Source: Ignavibacteriales bacterium UBA6490
GTDB lineage: Bacteria > Bacteroidota > Ignavibacteria > Ignavibacteriales > Ignavibacteriaceae
Length of the DNA: 10,423 nt
Assembly: GCA_002435365.1 (NCBI GenBank)
Contig: DJMM01000012.1
Span: 1-10,423 of the forward strand
Direction of reading: 5' to 3'
Of this stretch, positions 6,390-10,423 are shown one piece after another; position 1 is the stretch's first letter, and each line of letters starts with the position of its first letter. Both the position numbers and the translations under genes were made by a program. The notes beneath the pieces are model-generated. The model saw only the letters and a list, made by a program, of their open reading frames with translations. It did no database searches and was not told where the DNA came from.

Positions 6390-6771
6390 CTATTCAGAGA
6401 TGAAGATGAAACACATATGAGGTTCTATGAGGTTATCATTTTCACAGCTAATATAAGCTGTCTGCAGTTACTTATCATCCGTAATTACATCACCGGCTTT
6501 TTAAGCAGATTAACGGAGCTTAAGCTGTTTAACCTGTCGGGCAGAATACTGTGTTAGCATCCTGAATTTTGTGCCGCATCCCTGAATAAGCCTGATCTGA
6601 CCGTTAAACTGAGCACATGAGTTTTCACCGGCTGCAGTCCGCGCATTTTTGCTACTATATGGAAAAGGGAAATGAGGAAAGTAATTAATCCGGGTTAAAA
6701 TTTTAGAAATAAGCGTTGATGACACACCGAACCTGAACCTTGTTAATTCAACTGGTGTTATCCGGTTCAAT
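6390..6771. other. 382-bp gap between convergent terminators, no convincing gene
   Basis: No ORF here looks like a real gene. The longest on the minus strand (6510-6770, TTG start) has no family resemblance or SD. A 46-codon plus-strand ORF from ATG 6417 to TAG 6555-6557 has a hydrophobic first half but no good SD and sits behind a terminator. Visible structure includes a tandem TATGAGGTT pair (6416-6424, 6426-6434), a 6-bp hairpin ACAGCT/AGCTGT (6444-6461), the palindrome AGCTTAAGCT (6517-6526), imperfect direct repeats GCATCCTGAAT (6557-6567) and GCATCCCTGAAT (6576-6587), and TCACCGGCT twice (6490-6498, 6625-6633). It may be the remnant of an insertion element or hold a small RNA; neither is shown. 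Confidence 0.5.
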
Positions 6772-6795
6772 AAAAAAGGCGGGACCAGGCCCGCC
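6772..6795 (-). terminator. Intrinsic terminator of the translation operon, after frr
   Basis: On the minus strand the stem GGCGGG / CCCGCC (6790-6795 with 6778-6783) has a 6-base loop and is followed by six T residues (6777-6772). It begins 7 bases after the frr stop and closes the rplM-to-frr gene run. Confidence 0.92.
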
Positions 6796-6802
6796 GGACA
6801 AT

Positions 6803-7357
6803 CTAAACTTCCATTATTTCTTTTTCTTTATGCTTCAGAATTTCATCTATCAGCTTAATATGGTCGTCTGTTAATTTCTGGGTTCTGGTTTCAGCATCTT
6901 TTAACTGGTCTTCGGTTATTATTTTTTCTTTTTGTTCTCGTTTAAGATGATCGTTGGCATCTCGCCTTACGTTCCTTATTGCCACTTTTGTTTCTTCACC
7001 GAATCTTTTAACAAGTTTAACCAGCTCCCTTCTTCTTTCTTCGTTCAGAAGGGGAATGGGGATCTTAAGATTTGTTCCGTCACTAACGGGATTAAGCCCG
7101 ATATTAGCTTCCCGTATGGCCTTATCTGTAATCTGTACCATGGATTTATCCCATGGCGTAAATGCCAGTGTATGGGGATCGAGTACGGTAAGATTGCCGA
7201 CCTGGTTTAGCGGAGCAGGATTTCCGTAATAATCCACTTTTATGCCGTCCAGGAGAGCAGTTGTAGCTTTACCGCTTCTTACCTTAGCTAATTCACTCCT
7301 TAGTGCCTCGAGTGATTTATCCATTCTTACTCCCGCATCTTTAATAATATTTTCCAT
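6803..7357 (-). CDS. frr: Ribosome recycling factor
   Basis: 184-residue cytosolic factor that, with EF-G, splits the post-termination ribosome into subunits. Length and sequence match the family throughout: MDKSLEALRSELAKVRSGKA (residues 12-31) leads into the ALLDGIKVDYYG stretch (34-45) at the hinge of domain II, then LNQVGNLTVLDP (50-61), NLKIPIPLLNEERRRELVK (96-114) and RNVRRDAND (128-136). R128, R131 and R132 fit the basic surface that touches 23S rRNA. Start ATG at 7357 with SD GAGGT (7362-7366). It lies 28 bp after pyrH with no terminator, so it is co-transcribed with it, and is the last gene of the operon. Confidence 0.97.
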   Translation of the reverse strand: MENIIKDAGVRMDKSLEALRSELAKVRSGKATTALLDGIKVDYYGNPAPLNQVGNLTVLDPHTLAFTPWDKSMVQITDKAIREANIGLNPVSDGTNLKIPIPLLNEERRRELVKLVKRFGEETKVAIRNVRRDANDHLKREQKEKIITEDQLKDAETRTQKLTDDHIKLIDEILKHKEKEIMEV

Positions 7358-7385
7358 AATTACCTCGGATTGTTTGGTAATAAAC

Positions 7386-8105
7386 TCAATTTTGTATTAA
7401 AGTCCCTATATTTTCACCCTTCACCAGTTTCAACAGGTTGCCTGGTTTATCCATATTAAAAACCACCATAGGAAGGTTATTCTCCTGACTAAGGCTTACA
7501 GCAGTAAGGTCCATAATACGAAGATTTTTCTTAAGGATATCAATATATGAGATATTGTCGAATTTAAATGCATCAGGATTTTTTTCAGGATCGGAATCAA
7601 ATACACCTTCCACCCTTGTACCTTTAATAATTACATCTGCATTAATCTCAACCGCTCTTAATGAAGCCGCCGTATCTGTACTGAAATAAGGGGAGCCGGT
7701 GCCCGCGCCAAAAATAAGCACTCTGCCTTTTTCAAGATGCCTGATTGCTCTTCTACGTATATAAGGTTCAGCTATCTGTTCCATATATATTGCGGTCATA
7801 AGACGTGTGTAGATACCTTTTTTTTCAATGGAGTTCTGCAGTGCCAGGGAATTAATAACTGTTGCAAGCATTCCCATCTGGTCACCGGTAACCCGGTCGA
7901 TGCCCTGATCCCCGGCATTCAGCCCCCTGTATATATTGCCTCCGCCTATAACTATTCCGATTTGAACGCCGGCGTCATGGGTTTTCTGTATTTCATCTGC
8001 AAAAAATTCAAGGACGACAGGATCAATGCCGAATCCACGTTTTCCCATCAGCGATTCACCGCTGAGTTTAAGCAGTATCCTTTTAAATTTAAGATTGTTG
8101 TTCAT
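7386..8105 (-). CDS. pyrH: UMP kinase
   Basis: 239-residue cytosolic enzyme that phosphorylates UMP to UDP with ATP in pyrimidine nucleotide synthesis. The amino-acid kinase fold motifs are in order: LLKLSGESL (residues 11-19), IVIGGGNIYRG (51-61), GDQMGMLATVINSLAL (74-89), the UMP-site loop FGAGTGSPYFSTDTAA (132-147) and GVFDSDPEKNP (167-177). Bacterial PyrH is usually a hexamer activated by GTP and inhibited by UTP; no departure from this is visible. The start at 8105 gives the usual N-terminus ahead of KRILLKLSGE, but no SD is seen upstream of it, unlike its operon neighbours. A terminator-like palindrome lies between it and tsf, so pyrH-frr expression may fall below that of the ribosomal genes or depend on another promoter. 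Confidence 0.97.
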   Translation of the reverse strand: MNNNLKFKRILLKLSGESLMGKRGFGIDPVVLEFFADEIQKTHDAGVQIGIVIGGGNIYRGLNAGDQGIDRVTGDQMGMLATVINSLALQNSIEKKGIYTRLMTAIYMEQIAEPYIRRRAIRHLEKGRVLIFGAGTGSPYFSTDTAASLRAVEINADVIIKGTRVEGVFDSDPEKNPDAFKFDNISYIDILKKNLRIMDLTAVSLSQENNLPMVVFNMDKPGNLLKLVKGENIGTLIQN

Positions 8106-8132
8106 TTTGCTAAAAATTTGTTTTTGTAATAT

Positions 8133-8165
8133 AAAAAAAAAGGTCTTAAATATTTAAGACCTTTT
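8133..8165 (-). terminator. Perfect 28-bp palindrome with U-tract between tsf and pyrH
   Basis: AAAAGGTCTTAAAT (8138-8151) and ATTTAAGACCTTTT (8152-8165) are exact complements. On the minus strand the stem is followed by a run of nine T residues (8141-8133), the form of an intrinsic terminator, 7 bases after the tsf stop. As only about 27 bases separate it from pyrH, it may act as a partial terminator that lets some transcription through. Confidence 0.85.
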
Positions 8166-8172
8166 ATGAATT

Positions 8173-9030
8173 TTATTTTTTCTCGTCGCCAAGATGAAAA
8201 CGCCTGAACAGCTTTATTTTGGCCTGGGCTCCATGCTTGGAGTTAAACTCCTTCAGCAGGTCGCTAACAGACTTTGCGTTATCCTTTATATAAGCCTGTT
8301 CAAACAGGCAGTTTTCCTGAAAGAATTTATTCAGACGCCCGGTGGCAATTTTTTCAAGAATCTGTTCCGGCTTTCCTTCTTTGCGCGCAAGCTCTTTATA
8401 AATTTCCATTTCCTTTTCAACAAGTTCTTTCGGAACTTCTTCACGGTACACACAAATAGGTTTCATGGCCGCAACCTGCATTGCAATATCTTTGCCGATT
8501 CCGGGCATTTCATCCATACCGCCGGAAACATTATCAATGCGGATAAGAACGCCCAGTTTGGAGCCGGGATGAATATAATCGACCACCACGCCGTTATCTG
8601 CTTTTTCAACAGAGAAGCGTGTAATCTGGATCTTTTCCCCGATCTTGCCCATGGCATCGGTAAGCTTTATGTTCAAGGCGGAATTTCCAGTCAGCAGGGA
8701 ATCCACAGAATCCGCCTCGCTTGTGAAAACAGCCTCGAGGGCTTCATTTGCAAATTCCACAAAGTCGTTGCTGCGGGCTACGAAATCAGTTTCGCAGTTC
8801 ACTTCAACCATAACTCCTTTTGAGTTATCCCCGGAGGTTTTGGTAAGGACCAAACCTTCATTTGCAGATTTCTCCGCTCTTTTAGCTGCTACGGCAGCTC
8901 CTTTTTTTCTTAAAATCTCAATTGCCTTTTCAAAATCACCGTCTGCTTCGGTAAGGGCCTTTTTACAGTCCATCATACCGGCGCCGGTTTTTTGCCTTAA
9001 TTCATTTACTTGTGCAGCAGTTATTGCCAT
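8173..9030 (-). CDS. tsf: Elongation factor Ts
   Basis: 285-residue cytosolic guanine-nucleotide exchange factor that renews EF-Tu-GTP. The UBA-like N-terminus is clear: ITAAQVNELRQKTGAGMMDC (3-22) followed by KKALTEADGDFEKAIE (23-38). NCETDFVARSNDF (78-90) carries the TDFV motif, whose Asp and Phe reach the EF-Tu magnesium site in E. coli. The core then continues with VVVDYIHPGSKLGVLIRI (about 148-165), DIAMQVAAMKP and a C-terminal stretch ending in GDEKK; length is normal. Start ATG at 9030 with SD AAGGA at 9039-9043, which overlaps the rpsB stop, so its translation is likely tied to rpsB. The rpsB-tsf pair is nearly universal in bacteria. The gene is followed at once by a terminator-like palindrome. 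Confidence 0.97.
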   Translation of the reverse strand: MAITAAQVNELRQKTGAGMMDCKKALTEADGDFEKAIEILRKKGAAVAAKRAEKSANEGLVLTKTSGDNSKGVMVEVNCETDFVARSNDFVEFANEALEAVFTSEADSVDSLLTGNSALNIKLTDAMGKIGEKIQITRFSVEKADNGVVVDYIHPGSKLGVLIRIDNVSGGMDEMPGIGKDIAMQVAAMKPICVYREEVPKELVEKEMEIYKELARKEGKPEQILEKIATGRLNKFFQENCLFEQAYIKDNAKSVSDLLKEFNSKHGAQAKIKLFRRFHLGDEKK

Positions 9031-9042
9031 AATTAAAATCCT

Positions 9043-9816
9043 TTACTCTTTATTTTCTGCAGGGGCTGCTTTAGTTTCTCTTTCTTTTCTGACTCTTTCC
9101 TGTTCAGCAGCCTCTTCAGCTTTTGTTTCTTTTGCTTTTACAGCACCGTCCAGTACCGCGTCGGCCATTCTTTTAACGATAAGCTCAATTGTTTTAACGG
9201 CGTCATCATTTGCAGGAATAAGATAATCAACCTCATCAGGATCGCAATTTGTATCCACCACGGCATAAACGGGTATGTTTAATCTGTGCGCTTCCTGAAC
9301 CGCGATAGCTTCTTTTTTAATATCAACAATAAAAAGAGCTCCCGGGAGTCTAGACATTGTTTCAACACCTTCAAGCACTTTTTTCAGCTTCATTTTTTCG
9401 CGGGTAAGGAATAATCTTTCTTTCTTCGTAATCTTATCGAATGTACCGTCGGACTCCTGCTTTTCAATGCTGTTAAGGCGCTTGATGCTTTTCCTGATAG
9501 TGGAAAAATTTGTAAGCATACCGCCAAGCCATCTTTCGGATACCCAGTTCATTTCGCATCTTTTTGACTCGGTTTCGATAATGTTCTTTGCCTGTTTTTT
9601 GGTACCCACAAATAAAACCTTCTTACCTTCGGAGACCAGCTTTTCAATGCTGTCTGCCGATTCGTCGATAAGTGCCTGGGTTTTTTTCAGATCGATAATA
9701 TGAATACCGTTCTTCTCCATGAAGATATACGGTTTCATTTTTGGATTCCAACGGCGTGTTAAGTGACCGAAGTGAGCGCCGGCTTCAATAAGCTGGCTTA
9801 ATTCAACTTTTTTCAT
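9043..9816 (-). CDS. rpsB: 30S ribosomal protein S2
   Basis: 257-residue protein of the small subunit, added late in assembly and needed for S1 binding in proteobacteria. S2 signatures run throughout: LIEAGAHFGHLTRRWNPKMK (residues 9-28), HIIDLKKT (39-46), VLFVGTKKQAK (67-77), WVSERWLGGMLTNFSTI (91-107), PGALFIVDIKKE (159-170) and IPVYAVVDTNCDPD (182-195). After about residue 222 there is an extended charged tail rich in Glu, Lys and Ala, a region that varies in length between lineages. Start ATG at 9816 with SD AGGAG (9823-9827). It is preceded by a 113-base leader after rpsI and lies 12 bp before tsf. Confidence 0.98.
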   Translation of the reverse strand: MKKVELSQLIEAGAHFGHLTRRWNPKMKPYIFMEKNGIHIIDLKKTQALIDESADSIEKLVSEGKKVLFVGTKKQAKNIIETESKRCEMNWVSERWLGGMLTNFSTIRKSIKRLNSIEKQESDGTFDKITKKERLFLTREKMKLKKVLEGVETMSRLPGALFIVDIKKEAIAVQEAHRLNIPVYAVVDTNCDPDEVDYLIPANDDAVKTIELIVKRMADAVLDGAVKAKETKAEEAAEQERVRKERETKAAPAENKE

Positions 9817-9929
9817 TTTTTTCTCCTGTTAAACTTCTACTTTCTTCAGCTTTACCTTTCATCCATTTTAACCGGACACAGGGGGTAAATCGGAAAGTAT
9901 GAATATTATTGTATTTATTAATTAAAAAA
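9817..9929 (-). promoter_or_regulatory. rpsI-rpsB intergenic leader
   Basis: This 113-base gap is the longest in the translation operon apart from its ends. Its rpsI-proximal half is very AT-rich; a TACAAT near 9908-9913 could be a -10 element, but no matching -35 is obvious. The rpsB-proximal half is less AT-rich and could fold as an S2 autoregulatory leader, known from other bacteria; I cannot show a conserved structure. A weak 4-bp stem with six T residues lies at the rpsI end and is too small to call a terminator. Confidence 0.3.
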
Positions 9930-10316
9930 TTATCTCTTAGAGAACTGGAATCTCTTCCTTGCTTTCGGCTGACCATACTTTTTACGTTCAACCATCCTGG
10001 GATCCCTTGTAAGAAGTCCTTCAACTTTAAGCTTTGGTCTGTTGTCGGGATTTAATTCGACAAGAGCTCTTGCAATGCCAAGACGGATTGCCTGGGCCTG
10101 CCCGGTTGTTCCGCCGCCGTTAACGTTTGCATAAATATCATACTTGCCAAGAGAGTCTGTTACCTTTAAGGGCATAAGTATATCCTCGCGGCTGAGAAGC
10201 TGCGGAAATGCTACTTCAAACTCCTTATTGTTAACAGTAATTTTGCCTTCACCGTTTCTTAAAATCACCCTCGCAACAGAAGTTTTCCTTCTTCCTACAT
10301 AAATTTGATCTGCCAT
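9930..10316 (-). CDS. rpsI: 30S ribosomal protein S9
   Basis: 128-residue small-subunit protein of the 30S head whose C-terminal tail reaches the P-site tRNA. The N-terminus YVGRRKTSVARVILRNGEGK (residues 6-25), the glycine-rich NVNGGGTTGQAQAIRLGIAR (64-83), LLTRDPRMVERKKYGQ (101-116) and the basic end KARKRFQFSKR (118-128) are all typical; the final SKR is the tRNA-contacting tail. Start ATG at 10316 shares its A with the rplM stop (TAATG), and SD GGAG lies at 10322-10325 inside rplM, so the two are translationally coupled, as is common for L13-S9. Confidence 0.98.
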   Translation of the reverse strand: MADQIYVGRRKTSVARVILRNGEGKITVNNKEFEVAFPQLLSREDILMPLKVTDSLGKYDIYANVNGGGTTGQAQAIRLGIARALVELNPDNRPKLKVEGLLTRDPRMVERKKYGQPKARKRFQFSKR

Positions 10317-10423
10317 TATTTCTCCGTTAAGCTGTATATTTCCGGTTTCTGAGCCTGGTGCGGATGACTGCCGCCGGAATAAACTTTTAATTTCTTGATT
10401 AATTTTTTACCAAGACGCGTTTT
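10316..10423 (-). CDS. rplM: 50S ribosomal protein L13, C-terminal end only
   Basis: Only the last 35 codons and the stop are present; the rest lies beyond the right edge. The tail contains RLGKKLIKKLKVYSGGSHPH followed by QAQKPEIYSLTEK. The LKVY.G..HPH.AQ.P pattern is the conserved C-terminus of L13, an early-assembly protein of the large subunit. Its stop shares one base with the rpsI start. The gene is cut by the window, with no sign of damage. Confidence 0.95.
   Translation of the reverse strand, partial: KTRLGKKLIKKLKVYSGGSHPHQAQKPEIYSLTEK

Noticed and set aside
6444..6461. Hairpin ACAGCT/AGCTGT as a second terminator for the CBS gene
   Set aside because: Only 6 bp with a 6-base AT loop and no T-tract after it.
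6510..6770. 86-codon ORF on the minus strand, TTG start, between the CBS gene and frr
   Set aside because: No SD, no recognisable family, unusual composition, and it begins immediately after the frr terminator, so nothing would transcribe it from the operon.
8194..8823. Long open frame on the plus strand opposite tsf (209 codons)
   Set aside because: It is antisense to a clear tsf gene, has no SD or family signature, and its residue pattern is that of a reverse-complement shadow.
8645..9226. 193-codon plus-strand frame across the tsf/rpsB junction
   Set aside because: Antisense to two certain genes; rich in Ser, Ala and Phe as expected for the complement of Lys/Glu/Ala-rich genes.
9926..9941. 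Possible terminator after rpsI (4-bp stem TCTC/GAGA and six T residues)
   Set aside because: The stem is too short and AU-rich to be trusted, and rpsI to rpsB read-through is expected.
9803..10024. 73-codon minus-strand frame through the rpsI-rpsB gap
   Set aside because: It overlaps the end of rpsI and the start of rpsB in another frame and resembles no small ribosomal protein.

Overview
This looks like a chromosomal window from a Bacteroidota/Ignavibacteriota-type bacterium, with Ignavibacteria-like the best guess. The reasons are a gldC gene (a family largely confined to the Bacteroidota and relatives), the packed order rplM-rpsI-rpsB-tsf-pyrH-frr, a moderately AT-rich composition, and clear Shine-Dalgarno (SD) sites on many genes, which typical Bacteroidia mostly lack. 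Four genes (rlmD, the glycosyltransferase, cydA and the barrel protein) appear to start with TTG. The taxonomy is inference; no rRNA gene is present.

Layout, left to right. (1) 1-1117, minus strand: the 5' end of an rlmD/rumA-type 23S rRNA uracil methyltransferase gene, cut by the window edge, preceded by a class I SAM-dependent methyltransferase gene whose stop overlaps the rlmD TTG start (TTGA). (2) 1116-1203: an 88-bp imperfect inverted repeat built from TTCAAAG-like heptamers. It lies in the divergent gap and overlaps the methyltransferase start codon. (3) 1225-4852, plus strand: a GT-B glycosyltransferase, then cydA and cydB, the two main subunits of a short-Q-loop (CIO-like) cytochrome bd quinol oxidase. 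(4) 4849-5202, minus strand: gldC, convergent with cydB. (5) 5203-6360, plus strand: an AT-rich divergent gap, a small exported beta-barrel-like protein and a two-CBS-domain protein, closed by a strong intrinsic terminator. (6) 6390-6771: about 380 bp with no convincing gene, lying between two terminators that face each other. (7) 6772-10423, minus strand: the translation operon, read right to left as rplM (3' end only), rpsI, rpsB, tsf, pyrH and frr. A perfect 28-bp palindrome with a U-tract follows tsf, and a GC-rich terminator follows frr.

Functionally, the right third is a growth-linked module: ribosomal proteins L13, S9 and S2, elongation factor Ts, UMP kinase and ribosome recycling factor. 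The centre carries a high-affinity terminal oxidase. The left edge carries an rRNA modification gene and an unassigned methyltransferase. I found no sign of a novel defence, mobile or biosynthetic system. The items most worth a second look are non-coding: the inverted repeat at 1116-1203, the terminator-flanked gap at 6390-6771, and the terminator-like palindrome inside the translation operon.
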